Of a DNA stretch of 64,000 bases, positions 12,457-24,105 are shown piece by piece; position 1 is the stretch's first letter; each line of letters opens with the position of its first letter. Made by a program: the position numbers and the translations under genes. Under the pieces are notes generated by a model. It was not told where the DNA came from and made no database searches. It saw only the letters and a program-made list of their open reading frames with translations. This stretch comes from Rana temporaria. Lineage: Eukaryota; Chordata; Amphibia; Anura; Ranidae. The stretch covers positions 123,300,528 through 123,364,527 of the forward strand of contig NC_053494.1 in the NCBI RefSeq assembly GCF_905171775.1, written 5' to 3'.

Positions 12457-13116
12457 ACCACTTCAATACAGGGCACTTATACACCTTCCTTCCCAGACCA
12501 ATTTCCAGCTTTCAGCGCTGTCGCACTTTAAATGACAATTGCGCGGTCATGCTACACAGTACCCATACAATATTTTTTTTATCATGTTCTTCCCACAAAC
12601 AGAGTTTTCTTTTGTTTCTGTTACAAAACTTTGTAAGTAAGCAAGTTTTCTCCTTCACTGAGGGGCACTGATAAGACGGCACCGATGGTCACACATAGGT
12701 GGCACTGAAAGGCGGCACTGATTGGAAGGCATTATTGCTGAGCAATGATTGGCATCCATTGTGGCATACCTGGTGGTGACTAGTGGTGGGCATCCTCGGG
12801 GGAGCTGCGCTGATAATCAGCACAGATCCCCCTGTCAGAGGAGCAGCCTATTGGCTCTATTCTACTCACGTCTGACAGACGTGAGTGAGGAAAAGCCGAT
12901 AACGGCTTTCCCTGTTTACACTGTGATCGGCCGTGATTGGACACAGCTGATCATGAGGCAAAGAGTCTCCCTCAGAGACTCTTTATCTAGATCGGAGTTG
13001 CAATGTGCCAGACCGACACGCCACATCACAGATTGCTGTGAGCCAGCTAGTTATCCTGTCAGGATAACAGAACCACTTTGCCGCCCTCATTTTGCTATAT
13101 GGCGGACGGCAAGTGG
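12457..13116 (-). mobile_element. Non-autonomous piggyBac-like element
   Basis: The left end CCACTTCAATACAGGGCACT closely resembles the reverse complement of the 3' terminus of the autonomous piggyBac element at 38578 (CCACTTGACAACTGGGCACT), so this copy is probably reversed. The right end GGCAAGTGG abuts TTAA at 13117-13120; the left TTAA has decayed to TTTG. No intact open frame for transposase. Confidence 0.7.
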
Positions 13117-13120
13117 TTAA

Positions 13121-14592
13121 CCAATGGGTTAAATATTTATGTTTTGCGTTATTTAGCACTTAAATGTTTCATTATTTTTGGAGTTTTTTTTCAAATTTTT
13201 TATTTCTTTTTGCAGGCCAACACTGCACACAGCAATATTGTGAAACTGTAAAAAACTGTAAAAACATTCTAACGTGCTTCCGTTCACAAAATAGTTCTCC
13301 CTCTGGTGAAACGTTACAATTTATTTTCACTCCTGAACTCAGGGGAGAACATTTTCACACAGATACATTGAATACTTTCCACATTCTGGCCGGTGCAGAG
13401 TCCCTATAATTGTTATTTTGTACTTTTCTACATTGCCGCCAGGCGATAAATAATAAATGTGCGTTCTTTGAGGGAAGAGACTGATGTGAATTGACTTTAA
13501 TGATTTCTCTTATTTTTTTTTTATGGTATTTACCTCATCATTTTAACAAATGCGCAGTATTACCTCACATTCGATATTTTATTTGATGAATTGACTCCCA
13601 TTATGTCACACGATATTCACAAAAAAATGAGTCACATGACCTTCATATCGCATGTGGTAACCTTTACTGAATTGACCCCAATGACATAGCGTGACGGGGA
13701 GGAAGTGTCAGACCAGACTGGGATCTTTATTGGAAAAAAATCGCATGTAATCCTAGACACAATAGTGTTTCAATGCTGTAATTTGTGTTGCAACCGGCCG
13801 AGCTACAAAAAAATAAAAAATAAATAAAAATACTGCATGCATGACTTTTTCCAGTGCACAATGGCGTGGACAGCCCTCATAGGGAACGAGGCTCTTTACC
13901 TTGTCCTGCTTTTGGGGGCCACCAGTGCAGTCCCAGCATACCTGGTGTGGAGGAGTTCACCATTAGGAATAGGTTACACCCGTAGAATACTCCTATCCAC
14001 CTACTTTCCAACAGCCTCCCCAAACAGGGTTCCTCTACCCACCACCAGGTGTCACATTAAAATTGCCATGGCAGAGGACTGTGAAGAAAAAAAACACAAG
14101 TCCCATCTGCCACCACAGCAGATGGCTTGTAGTTCCCATAGGACTATGAGTGACCTCATTAGCACACTCCTAGTCCTACAGATATACAAACATTCCCCAA
14201 TCCAACATTAACCAGCCAGAGTGGGCAACCCTCACCATACATATGCTACAATCTAACTGCACAATCTTTATATAATCAACATTAGACTTATCAAAGCTGA
14301 GTAATTTGAGGACCTACCCAACACATCCAATCGATCTACATCCAACCAGACAAGCCCTTGCACTACATAGTTGTTGGTGTATCCAATAGTGGCCCCACAC
14401 GTTTTGTTAAATGATTGATTTTCCAATCAATCTTTCCCAATAGTAATAACTGATCGACCATCAGCTACACAATGGGAAGCGGAATTCAATAGTTGGAAGA
14501 TATGAGCACAGGTTATTGATCGAATCTCTGTTGCCACCATGCAATCTCAATCTGATCGAACTTATGATACAATGATGCAAAACAATCGAGAG

Positions 14593-14593
<1 letters not shown>
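13121..14593. other. INO80D intron 1, no gene seen
   Basis: Includes remnants of a palindromic repeat (about 13430-13690). The 124-codon open frame at 13837-14211 has no recognisable motif and no splice context that would make it an exon. Confidence 0.45.

Positions 14594-14681
<88 letters not shown>
14594..14681. repeat. (TA)n microsatellite
   Basis: About 44 TA units, next to the left end of a large foldback. Confidence 0.97.
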
Positions 14682-14682
<1 letters not shown>

Positions 14683-14874
14683 GTTCTTTAGCAGGGAACA
14701 TACATTCCACAATAATAATTATGCTACCAGATTTAGTGTGTGCTGTAAATTGCCTCCAGCGTGGCTCCCGTCTCTTCTTCTTTCTGGAAGCTGCACAGCA
14801 GTAAATTGTAAAGCAAAACTAAACCCATTGAGTGAATGGTTTCAAAAAACAGTTACAAGTTACATTCCTGGAAT

Positions 14875-15684
14875 TAGAGGTTGACCGATATGGGTTTTTC
14901 TCTGGCCGATGCTGATATTTAGAAATCGGGCAGCCGATGTACAATGCCGATTTTTGTGGCCGATATTTTTGGCCGATTCTTTTTTTTTTTGTGGCAGGTG
15001 GCACTGGCAGGCACTGACAGGTGGCACTAACAGGTGGCACTGGTTGGCAGGTGGCACTAATTGGCACTGGAAGATGTCACTAGCAGATGGCACTAGTTAG
15101 CACTGGCAGGTGTCACCGATTGGCACATGGCACAGGATGGCAATAGTTGGCACTGGCAGGTGGCACTGTTAGCAATGGCAGGTGGCACTAGTTGGCATTA
15201 GCAGATGGCACTGGCAGGTTTCATACCCGATAATGTAACTGTGTGAAACTGCTCTCTGCAGCGCCGTGGCGTGTGAAACTGTATGGAGAGAGTAGCTCAC
15301 AAATTCAGCGTGATGTCGGAGGTGGGCAGGACCCAGCAGCTATCCAGCCAATGATCGGGCCAATAAAGAAAGGGGCGGGTCCACATACATGTAGCAGAAA
15401 GGCCAGATCTCATCCTATTGGCTGGTGTTGGATAGCTGGGTCCCGCCCACCCCGACATTCAACCTCAATAATGACAGCTCCATCTCTCTCTCTCTCTCTA
15501 ATGCACAGCGTTTCACACACCGCGGTGCTGCTCTGCAGACAGAGTTTGGAGAAGGGAGGAGGAACCCCACGTTCCTCTACACTCTGCTGGCACAGGTGCG
15601 GCCAGTGTTAAATATCGGCCCAATTTGGATAATAATCGGTCGATGCCGATTTCTCCAAAATGGCCAAACATCGGTCGACCTCTA
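14875..15684. mobile_element. Non-autonomous hAT-like element
   Basis: The 8-bp duplication CCTGGAAT lies on both sides (14867-14874 and 15685-15692), and the ends TAGAGGTTGACCGATA and TCGGTCGACCTCTA are inverted. Eight-base duplications are characteristic of hAT transposons. The interior has a degenerate tandem repeat of GGCACTGGCAGGT-type words (about 14990-15225) and no transposase. Confidence 0.85.
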
Positions 15685-16819
15685 CCTGGAATGCCAGGAT
15701 TGCCAACTGTCATATTTGCTTGTGACCTCAACCAAACTGTCAAACCATTAAATGGTTGGTGACATAACTTATCACATATGCAGCACCATGGGAGTTGCAG
15801 ATCAAACAGAAGCAGCTTCCTTAAATGCAAAGGATAGGAGCGTTTAATTTTTTTTTTAAAGTGCTACTTTGGTCAGAAAATTAAGTCTTGCTAGATCACT
15901 TCAGGCTGGCCCTTTTTGCAGATATAGCTATGTAAAACATACAAAATAAGTGCTTATAGGGTTTAAAATCCAGTAATGCACCGTCTTGTCCATGCTTTTT
16001 TTTTTTTAGGTACTACCAAATATGTTAACTATGACTAAGCCCTAGTTTCAGTGCAAAATGCACCAGCAGTCAGGTTTTATTTTGCTGTGACTTGTACTGC
16101 TGTCCTTTTAATAAAAGGCTACAATTTGTTCAGAGTGCGGCTGTCCAGAGACAATCTTTGTTCCTGCCAAATATGTAGAAGTCGATCTGTTGACAGTCCT
16201 AAAGCAGAATTAAACCCTCCTATCCCTTACAGCCAAGGAAGCTGCTTCTGTTTGATTCACAACTGCCATGGTGCTGCACGTGTGACCAGTTATGACACCA
16301 TCCATTTGATGGTTTGACAGTTGGTTGAGGACACAAGTAAAAGTGACAGTTAGCAGTTCCATATTCCGTATTACATGCATGAAAACGAATGGGAAAACCG
16401 ACATCAGTTTCCATGCACGTTAGTTATGTGCCCTAGTCACACCAATGTTAATGTCATGTCATGTTTTCCTGTGCAGAAAAAAAAAAATCAGCACGCGATA
16501 CCAGTGTTGTGGAGTGAACAGGTCACAGAGAACAAAATTATTATTTTTTTTGTTGTGCCCTTGCAGAACGTGTACAGAAAAACTGACGTCTCTGCACCGT
16601 GGTGTGAACGAGGCCTGATGTGTTCAGTTCTGATTTAGGCCTCATTCATACCGTGGTGTAGAGACATCAGTTTTTCTGCACGCGTTCTGCAAGGGCACAA
16701 AAAAAAATTGTTCTCCATGTGCCCTGTTCACAACACTAGTATCACGTGCGGATTTCTTTCTGCACGGGAAATAATGACATGCCATCAACATTGGTGTGAA
16801 TAGGGCACATAACCGATGC

Positions 16820-16928
16820 GCATGGAAACTGATGTCAACGCGCATGGAAACTGATGTCAACGCGCATGGAAACTGATGTCAACGCGCATGGAAACTGATG
16901 TCAACGCGCATGGAAACTGATGTCAGTT
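16820..16928. repeat. 20-bp tandem repeat
   Basis: GCGCATGGAAACTGATGTCA repeats five times nearly without change, within the larger palindromic block at 16380-16960. Confidence 0.9.
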
Positions 16929-17335
16929 TTCATGCACTTATGGTGTGAACGAGCCTTTACTGCTGCTCAGGGGCTCTGGGCTTCAGCAAAATGGCAGCCT
17001 GCAGAAACAGGGACACTGCTAAAGGCAATTTACAGCACACACAAATTATGGTAGCACAATTATTAATGTGGAATGTATGTTCCTCGCTAAAGAACATTAT
17101 TTTTTATTAGGTTGTCATTAGTAAAGTTCTGATTTAGGGCTGTCAGCAGATCAGCCTCTACAAACTAAAAATGCCTAAAAATGGGGAGCAACTGAGCATG
17201 TGCAGGTCAGGGTGAGACAATGTGTTACTGGATTGTACACAGTATAGACACTTACTTATAATGTTTTACCTGGGGCCAGCCTGAAGTCATCTAGCAGGAC
17301 TTCATTTTCTGACTAAAGTGACACTTTTGGTCCCT

Positions 17336-18080
17336 AAAGCAGCCACAAAATCGATTGGAAATGCGTCCGGTTCCACAGGGATCCGCTTAATTTCAGTACA
17401 TCTATGGCCAGTCTTGTTCAAGAACAATCGGTCTACTGATTGATCGCTCACAAAAAGGCTTGCTAGAAAACGTTTGCCCGATCAGCGCATGCCGCCCAGT
17501 ATATTCTGACAGCGGAAGAGACCAGCCAAATTCTCCGCTGTCAAAATACAATGACACGGGGGGGGGGGATTATGTGGATGGGAGAATCGGTTCAGTTTTG
17601 ACCGGAAAAGGAGTGATGTTTGGCCGGCATGAAGCACAGCCATACATGTACTAGGGTCAATTTAAACAGGAGCCAACTGACCTACCCACACATCTATGCA
17701 GTGTGATAAGAAGACTGAAGGGTGTATGGCCGCCATCATGGAGTCTGACCAGTCAGATTGTACAGTGTGTGGTGAGCAGTAGGCCTCTAGGTATCTTTAG
17801 ATTGGATGATGGTGATCTCAGGGGAGGGGGGGAGATCTGTCATCCTCCAAGGCTCACCTTGCTCTGGGTGAAGGGTTACATTAGAGTTACTGATCGCCTG
17901 TTAGATGGGTGAATGGTAGAGATCCCCCAGGAAGTGGGCTGTCACCAGCAATCATACCACAGATGTAAGATGATCTGTCAGATATGCGAGGATCAGATTG
18001 TCTCTCCCAAAGCAGCCCATTTCCAGCCTGATGACACCCCCCATGGAGTGTATGGGCACAGGGGTGATCTGCTACACAGG
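17336..18080. other. INO80D intron 1, 3' of the promoter island
   Basis: Moderate GC, no exon identified. A G-run occurs at about 17559-17567. Confidence 0.45.
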
Positions 18081-18930
18081 TGAGACCCCCCCTTGTGAAT
18101 GTTGCACCCCCTGGGCACAGCTGCAAGGATCAGATCTCTGTGCAATGCTACAAACCGGCTCCCTGCAGTGCGATCGCACTCTTCTCCCTCCATACACACA
18201 CAGACACTTCTTACCGCAGCACAGCTCCTCACCGACCGGCAGATCATCGTCCAGGGCGCACAGTGGGGGGAAGGGGCTCAGTCTGCAGCTGCAGCCAATA
18301 GAAAACCGAGACACCGGCACACAGAATGCTGAAGTTCAATGTAAAATCCAGGAAAGCCAGGAAATGAGCGACCGTGAGCGGAATGGTAATTGTGAATTTG
18401 GTTTGCTATTCTCCTGTATTGATTTGGACTGGGGACAAGCAAGCTTCCGGATCCGGTATGTCAGAGATCCGGTATGTGAAGGTTCCGTGCGCCCCGCCCA
18501 CAATTCCTGTGTAGTAGCCATTCGTTCAATGCGGCGGAGGGCAGAGGGCAAGAGGAGGGGCCAGGCCACCTTACATTCTCCCCGCCCCTAACCCTGAGTA
18601 TCGATAAACACAGAGCCTCTGGCTCCACCTCCAACATGGCGGCTCCGGAGCCGCCGCAGTGCCTCAACCAAAATGGCTGCCGAACAACTAGGCAGATGAA
18701 ATGGGAATTTATTTAGGGCAGCACCCTTCTGAGCGCCTATTTACTGCTCGCTTCTGCGTTACTTCCTCTTACTTTAAGTTTTTCACTGCAAAGGTCAGCT
18801 GCCACAAGCAATATGGCGGCTTACGTGCGGCGTCAATGGACGCAGCTGCTGCTGCGCAAGCGCAGTTGATGGAACCGGCGGCGGCCTATAGCTCCTCAAT
18901 AGATACTGCGGGGTGTGACGTCACGTATGA
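18080..18930. promoter_or_regulatory. INO80D: CpG-rich promoter of INO80D
   Basis: CpG-dense and GC-rich against AT-rich surroundings. It contains GC boxes (CCCCGCCCC near 18580), three YY1-type words on the plus strand (CAACATGGCGGC at 18632, CAAAATGGCTGCC at 18669, GCAATATGGCGGC at 18808), an NRF1-like TGCGCAAGCGCA at 18853-18864 and a perfect CRE TGACGTCA at 18916-18923. A minus-strand splice donor at 18215 places a first exon here. YY1, NRF1 and CRE sites are common in housekeeping promoters; binding is inferred. Plus-strand YY1 orientation would also allow divergent transcription. Confidence 0.75.
18215..18620 (-). other. INO80D: Probable noncoding first exon of INO80D
   Basis: On the minus strand GCTGCG is followed by a strong donor GTAAGAAGTG, with the exon ending at 18215. 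The coding exon at 8172-8418 has 29 untranslated bases after an acceptor, so an upstream noncoding exon is required, and this is the only CpG-rich site with a good donor. The upstream limit (transcription start) is a guess within the island. Confidence 0.5.
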
Positions 18931-19126
18931 TGTGAATGGTGTGTCCCTGCACAGCAAGATGAATAGTGATGGGTGAATGTGTCCTGGTTTAGTCGTAATA
19001 ATGGGTGAATGTTCTCTGGTTTGTTTTTAATGGATTCAGTGTCTCCTGTGCAAAACTCAGCAAATGTGATCTAAAAGGGGAATCCCATTGCAGTCTATGG
19101 GGGGGGGGATCAGATCTTGGTGTTAA
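18931..19126. other. Spacer upstream of the INO80D promoter
   Basis: No gene seen; a run of G occurs near 19100-19109. Confidence 0.4.
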
Positions 19127-19542
19127 AGCAGAGGTCCACCCGATTTTTTTTTCTTTTTTTTAAAGCCAGCAGCTACAAATACTGCAGCTGCTGACTTTTA
19201 ATAAATGGACACTTACCTGTCCAGCGCGCCCGCAATGTCAGCAGCCGAAACCGAGCAATCGCTCGGCTGCCCCCACCGCCATCCTCAATGAGGGAATCAG
19301 GAAGTGAAGCTTTGCAGCTTCACTACCCGGTTCCCTACTGTACATGCACGAGTAGCGCAGCGAGCCCTCACTGGTCCTCGCTCTCTCCTAGGACCAGTGT
19401 GTTTCCCAGGAGACTGGAGGGGGGCAGGAAGTAGCGTGACTTCCACGTTAATCTATGCCCGGAAGTGGATGCAAATACCTGTACCCCCCTCCCCCTAAGG
19501 GTTCCGAAAAGCAGAAGTTCCATTTTTAAGTGGAACTCCACT
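19127..19542. mobile_element. TTAA MITE, AGCGGAGTTCC family
   Basis: TTAA at 19123-19126 and 19543-19546; inverted ends AGCAGAGGTCCACCC and AGTGGAACTCCACT. GC-rich interior, noncoding. Confidence 0.85.
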
Positions 19543-19559
19543 TTAAATTTTTCTCTCTC

Positions 19560-20100
19560 TTAGGCCCTGTTCACACCTGAGTGTATTGGGACCGTGGGCA
19601 GAATCACGTGATTCTGCTGCCGAGAACCAGAATCACAACAAAACGTGCAACATTCTCGCGGTGTCATTACTTCTCAATAGACATGTGCACTGCTGAAAAA
19701 ATTGTTAATTTTCGTTTTTTTTTATTTTTTTTCGTTTTCCAGTCATTTGTTATGATCGAAATTCGTTATTTCGAATAAATTCGTAAATAAGGATGAAAAT
19801 TAAATAGAACTAAAATCCGAAAATAAGAACAAAAATCCAAAATAACTAACTGATAATAACCATTACTAACTATCAAATTATAGGTATTGAAATTTCCTTT
19901 CAAATTTGGCTGTTAGTGAACGTAACCAATACAAATGTATCCAAAGTTACAAATTATCTGAAATAACGAATGACGCATTTAAACTAATGGAACGTAACAA
20001 ATTAATAAAAATAAAAAAAAGTTTATTACGTATTAATTCATTACGTTCCATTAGTTTAGATGGAACGCGGTTAGCTCCCTCTTTAGTCGGCAGAAGCCTG
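19560..20100. repeat. AT-rich dispersed repeat remnants
   Basis: A short block GGCCCTGTTCACACCTGAGT starts near 19564 and is cut by an AT-rich repeat with TTCG/CGAA-rich words (19690-20090). Borders uncertain, noncoding. Confidence 0.4.
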
Positions 20101-20109
20101 GTAGGTTAA

Positions 20110-22164
20110 CTACTTGGAGCCCCGGTCATAGGCAAAAGACGGCCACAAGGTGGCTCTCAAATGCCGGGAGGATGTCTATTGATGTCCTTGGAACCTCCGG
20201 CCACTGGGGGGCGCGCGCCTGTCGCGTCACTGTGGTGCCGTTGCGCGTGCCTAGCGGCTGCGATGTCCGCAAGGTACCCATGATCGGCACAGGTCCTGTC
20301 AGGGAGAGGAGACCGATGCTGTGTCCCTTGTACATAGTGACACAGATCGGTCACCTCCCCCAGTCAGTCCCCTTCCCCCACAGTTAGAATCACTAGTAGG
20401 GAACACATTTAACCCCTTCCTCGCCCCCTAGTGTTAACCCCTTCCCTGCCAGTCACATTTATACAGTAATCAGTGCATATTTATAGCACTAATCGCTTTA
20501 TAAATGTGAATGGTCCCAAAAATGTGTCCGATGTGTCCGCCATAATGTCACAGTCCCAATAAAAACCACGTGGTGGGTGCACGTGGGTAGGCACCCACCA
20601 CGTGGGTACCTACCGGAGCATGATGGGACGGTGATGCCTATATAAATGGGATGCAAGGCGCGCTTCCATCATTACAGCGACAAGATGCGACGAGTCAACA
20701 TCGGAAGAGGGGAGAAGAACAGAAGACCCTGACATCACAGAAGACCGCGCCGGCTGCCTGTTACTAATTGAGCTAACACACAAACATAGCAGGCAGCCAG
20801 CGCTGAAGAAGAAGGCACCGGACAGCTGGAGAAGAACCGGGGTTCGCCGAGTCAACAGCGGAAGAGGGGAGAAGATGGAAGAAGCCCCCCGGAAAGCGGA
20901 GAAGCCCCCCCCCGGAGAGCGGAAGAAGAAACCCCCCCCGGAGAGCGGAAGAAGCCCCCCCTGGAAATAGAGCTAATAAAGAAGACAGGGGGGGCATCCG
21001 GAGCAGAATAATAAATTATTTTAAAAAGCCTTGTGTTGTGTGTTTACTAACTTTTACTTTTTGCCTCCAGGTGAATGGATAGGGGTACGATGTACCCCAT
21101 ATCCATTCACTTAGGGTGGGGGGCCGGTATCTGGGGGCCCCCTTATTAAAGGGGACTCCCAGATTCCGATAAGCCCCCGCCCGCAGACCCCGACAACCAA
21201 CGGCAAGGGTTGTCGGGAAGAGGTCCTGTCCTCATCAACATGGGGACAGGGTGCTCTGGGGTGGGGGGGCCCGCAGTGCGCCCCCCTGCCCCAGATCACC
21301 CAACCCCCCCATGTTGAGGGCATGCGGCCTGGCACGGCTCAGGAGGGGGGGGCGCTCGCTCGTCCCCACTCCCTTCCTGACCGGCCGGGTAGCGTGCTTT
21401 GGATACGGGTCTGGTATGGATTGTAGGGGGACCCCCTACGTCAATTTTTCGGCGTGGGGGGGGTCTCCTTACAACCCATACCAGACCTAAGGGCCTGGTA
21501 TGCTCCTGGGGGGGAACCCATGCCGGTTTTGAATTTTAAAATTGCCGTGGAGTTCTCCCTCGGGAATGCATACCAAATGCCGTCGCTGGAATGGGCCTTT
21601 ACAATGTGTGACTAACTTTCCACATTATAAAACCAGCCCTAGTTTTGCGCAGGCAAATTCGGAACTTAGGCAGAAATCACAGTGATGAAATGCTTTGAAA
21701 ACCTGCTTAAGTCCTCATTTGCATACGCAAAGCTGCATTTCAATGAGAAATGCCCCCAGTGGCGGATGCGGTACTGCATCCTAAAATCTGACCGTGTAAG
21801 TGTCTTACACATGTCAGATTTTCTGCCTAACTTTGGAAAAAGCCTTTTGAGAATCGTTTCCAAAGTTAGGCACAGGGATACGCAGGCTGAACAGCAGTTA
21901 AGTCTGCGTATCTCTTTTGAGAATCAGGCCCACTGTGTTTTTTTCAAAATTGTCACTTTTTTTGTTTATAGAGCAAAGAATAAAAACCGCAGAGGTGATC
22001 AAATACCACCAGAAGAAAGCTATATTTGTGGGGAAAAAAGGACATCAATTTTGTTTGGGAGCCACGTCGCACGACTGCACAATTGTCAGTTAAAGCGACG
22101 CAGTGCCGAAAGCTGAAATTTCCCCTGGGCAGGAAGGGGGTATATGTGCCCAGTAAGCAAGTGG
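20110..22164 (+). mobile_element. Non-autonomous piggyBac-like element with a large internal insertion
   Basis: TTAA is at 20106-20109 and 22165-22168. The 3' end at about 21950-22164 closely matches the 3' end of the autonomous piggyBac copy (38383-38578), including CCGCAGAGGTGATCAAATACC and the terminal CAAGTGG. The 5' segment 20110-20565 includes words also found in the copy at 54741-55230 (for example CATTTATACAGTAATCAGTGCA). Between 20566 and about 21935 lies GC-rich foreign repeat DNA. No transposase frame remains. Confidence 0.75.
20566..21935. repeat. GC-rich repeat inserted in the piggyBac-like element
   Basis: Contains a TATA-like CTATATAAATGG near 20637-20650, G/C homopolymer-rich tandem words around GGAGAGCGGAAGAAG (20870-20960), and a long G+C-rich segment with several short inverted repeats (21110-21490). 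The last part (about 21590-21935) resembles the interior of the 4819-5537 element. The short open frames on both strands look like composition artefacts. Confidence 0.5.
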
Positions 22165-22433
22165 TTAAGTACACCTTTTAAGCCCAGGCAGCACAATGTC
22201 TTGGGCCAACCCTACTGGGGAGACGTCCCTTGGACACTTGCAGTCCAGCCAGACCTAATGGTCTTGGGTCCTGTTGTCTTCACACTGTTAAGCACCTGGA
22301 AGCTAGCTTCAGGGAGCTTCAAATACTGGACTTAGAGACATTTTATGCCTGGGTTGAAGCCAGGAAATGGCACCCGCAGAAATTTGTGAGTGGGAGTTTT
22401 TTTCCTTTTAGGAAGACCATCAAAGGGGTTGTA

Positions 22434-22693
22434 AAGGTTTGTTATTTTTTTCTAAATTGGTTCCTTTAAGCTAGTGCACTTCCTGTTTCTCCTCAGTAAA
22501 CTTCACACCATCATCCAAGCGGTGTTTAGTCAGCCAGAACACCTTACTGAGGAGAAACAGGAAGTGAGAAATTCAGACAAAGAAAACAAAGAAAAAAAAC
22601 ATTTAGAAGGGAAAGGAAAAGGTAAGTGAACCAACAATGCACTAGCTTAAAGGAACCTATTTAGAAAATAAAAAACAAACTTTTACAACCCCT
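22434..22693. mobile_element. Short TTAA-type MITE, AGGGGTTGTAAAGG ends
   Basis: Ends AGGGGTTGTAAAGGTTTGT and ACAAACTTTTACAACCCCT are inverted, and internal arms also pair (GCACTTCCTGTTTCTCCTCA with its complement). TTAA follows at 22694-22697; the left site reads TCAA, presumably mutated. Confidence 0.8.
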
Positions 22694-22764
22694 TTAAGGG
22701 TGAGACTCGTCCCTATCCATTATATTTCCAGAGGCTGTTTTTCACATCCTTGATTCATACTTTA

Positions 22765-24105
22765 TACAGAGCGTAACACAGACAGTCCCGCCTGTCAGGC
22801 CACCCTTGTGTCCTTGGGACTTGAATTTTTTCTTGACTGTCCTTGCAGATGTCACCTTTTTGAACCAATTTAAGAAACTCCGTTAGTCCTTTTGACTCGG
22901 AAGGTGGCCTCATTGGTTGCTATCACTTCAGCAAGTGGAGTGTAAGTAAAACAGCAATATCACCAGTGCTAACACTGTGGACATGTGTGAGAATAACATA
23001 GAGCACAATGGGGCGGGAGCAGAATTCAATAGAGAGGGATGTGAGCCCAGTGCAGCTGGATGGAAACCATAAATGGAAACTATGGGTACAAACAAACAAT
23101 ACACTGTAATCCAGCGCTCTTGGGGCACAAAGAGCAGACAGTCTCTTGGCTAATTCCTTGACTGTGACAAAGCGACTGAGCGCAAAAAGCGTCATCAAGG
23201 CAACCCAGCTTATGCTTGTTGATTCACCACGATCCTAGGAGCACATCTCCAGTATATTTGGCAACGTGACAGTTCCTCCAGCCGGTCCCCAGCTGGTTTG
23301 TGAAGTCGGGACTTTCCAGCTGGGCAGCAGCGGAGATTTTCCCTGTGCGGAGGAGCATTCTACGGCGCATTCATTTCACCTTTCGGCTGTCTCTCCGGCT
23401 TTTGTGTCAGTGTCTCAGTGGGACTGACGTCACTGACACACGCGGAACAGAGCTTCCTCCCCGCTGACTTGGCTCCGGTCTCTGCTCCCTGCACATTGGA
23501 GGTTCCTCCACATGCTGGCCCGCATGTCCCAATTGTGACTTTCACCACAGGGTGTTGGCGGCCGCCTCCCTCTCTCTGTTGCATCGTACACTCCATGCTG
23601 TGTTACACTTGCTCTACACTGGAAACTGTCGGCCCCTCGTTGCTCAAGGGATCCCAGGTGGCATTGCAAGTTTTCCTTTTTATATTCATCTGTGTCCATT
23701 CAGGACTGTATTTTAGCTTCATTTTGGTTGAATAAAGAATCAGCTTTTTGCAACCGCCAAGAGACTGTCTGCTCTTTGTGCCCCATGAGCACTGGATTAC
23801 AGTGTATTGTTTAAGTGGAGTGTAAGAGCTGACTTTTCTTTCTTGTAAGGAGCTGTTTTGCATCATGATAAGGTGATGTTGCGTCCTCATCCATCTTCAT
23901 TTACCAGAGTGGTTTCTAGTTTCCAGTGAAATCAGGACAGTGTCTTGCCTTTATTTTTCTCCTAATTCACATTCGGCAGGAGAAAGATCGCTATATACTC
24001 TGGAGGTAGTTCAGGCGCTCGGGATTTACTTGAGTTGGTAGCACAGGTCAGGAATCCTGGTTGTGCTGCCAAAAAAGCCCAGGAATGACAGGTGGCATCC
24101 AGGTC
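22765..24105 (+). pseudogene. Tyrosine-recombinase retrotransposon remnant (DIRS-type), interrupted
   Basis: Reading fragments in shifting frames give PWDLNFFLTVL, then RKVASLVAITSASGV just before an insertion, and after it HHDKVMLRPHPS and YTLEVVQALGIYL (about 22810-22945 and 23827-24105). These match the order of conserved blocks in DIRS-like tyrosine recombinases, as I know the family. Stops, frame changes and an 866-bp insertion (22947-23812) make it non-functional. Reverse transcriptase parts of the element are not recognisable here. Confidence 0.7.
22947..23812 (+). mobile_element. Retroelement-like insertion with 14-bp target duplication
   Basis: AAGTGGAGTGTAAG is present at 22933-22946 and 23813-23826, so the insertion is bounded exactly. 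Its final 57 bases (23756-23812) recur in reverse complement at 23091-23148, so the left part contains an inverted piece of the 3' end. An AATAAA lies at about 23734. The interior is GC-rich and noncoding. Variable 12-15 bp duplications with a partial inverted left copy resemble Penelope-like element insertions; this class is inferred. Confidence 0.75.

Larger units (their letters stand above)
14682..17335. repeat. Large foldback element with nested insertions
   Basis: Three separate segments pair as reverse complements: about 14682-14765 with 17010-17095, 15713-15850 with 16200-16340, and 15866-15960 with 17240-17325. They mark one or two diverged inverted arms. Nested inside are a hAT element (14875-15684), a palindromic block around 16380-16960 and a tandem run at 16820-16925. 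No coding sequence. Confidence 0.75.

Noticed and set aside
13837..14211. 124-codon open frame on the plus strand
   Set aside because: No recognisable domain, no splice borders, and it lies antisense within an intron among old repeats.
17998..18591. 197-codon open frame overlapping the CpG island
   Set aside because: GC-rich DNA lacks stops by chance; overlapping frames are open on both strands and none resembles a known protein.
23156..23200. Possible decayed hammerhead in the 866-bp insertion (CCTTGA/TCAAGG stem with CTGTGAC and AAAAAGCGTC)
   Set aside because: The stem and a GCGTC word are present, but neither CUGANGA nor GAAA is intact, so it cannot be called a ribozyme.
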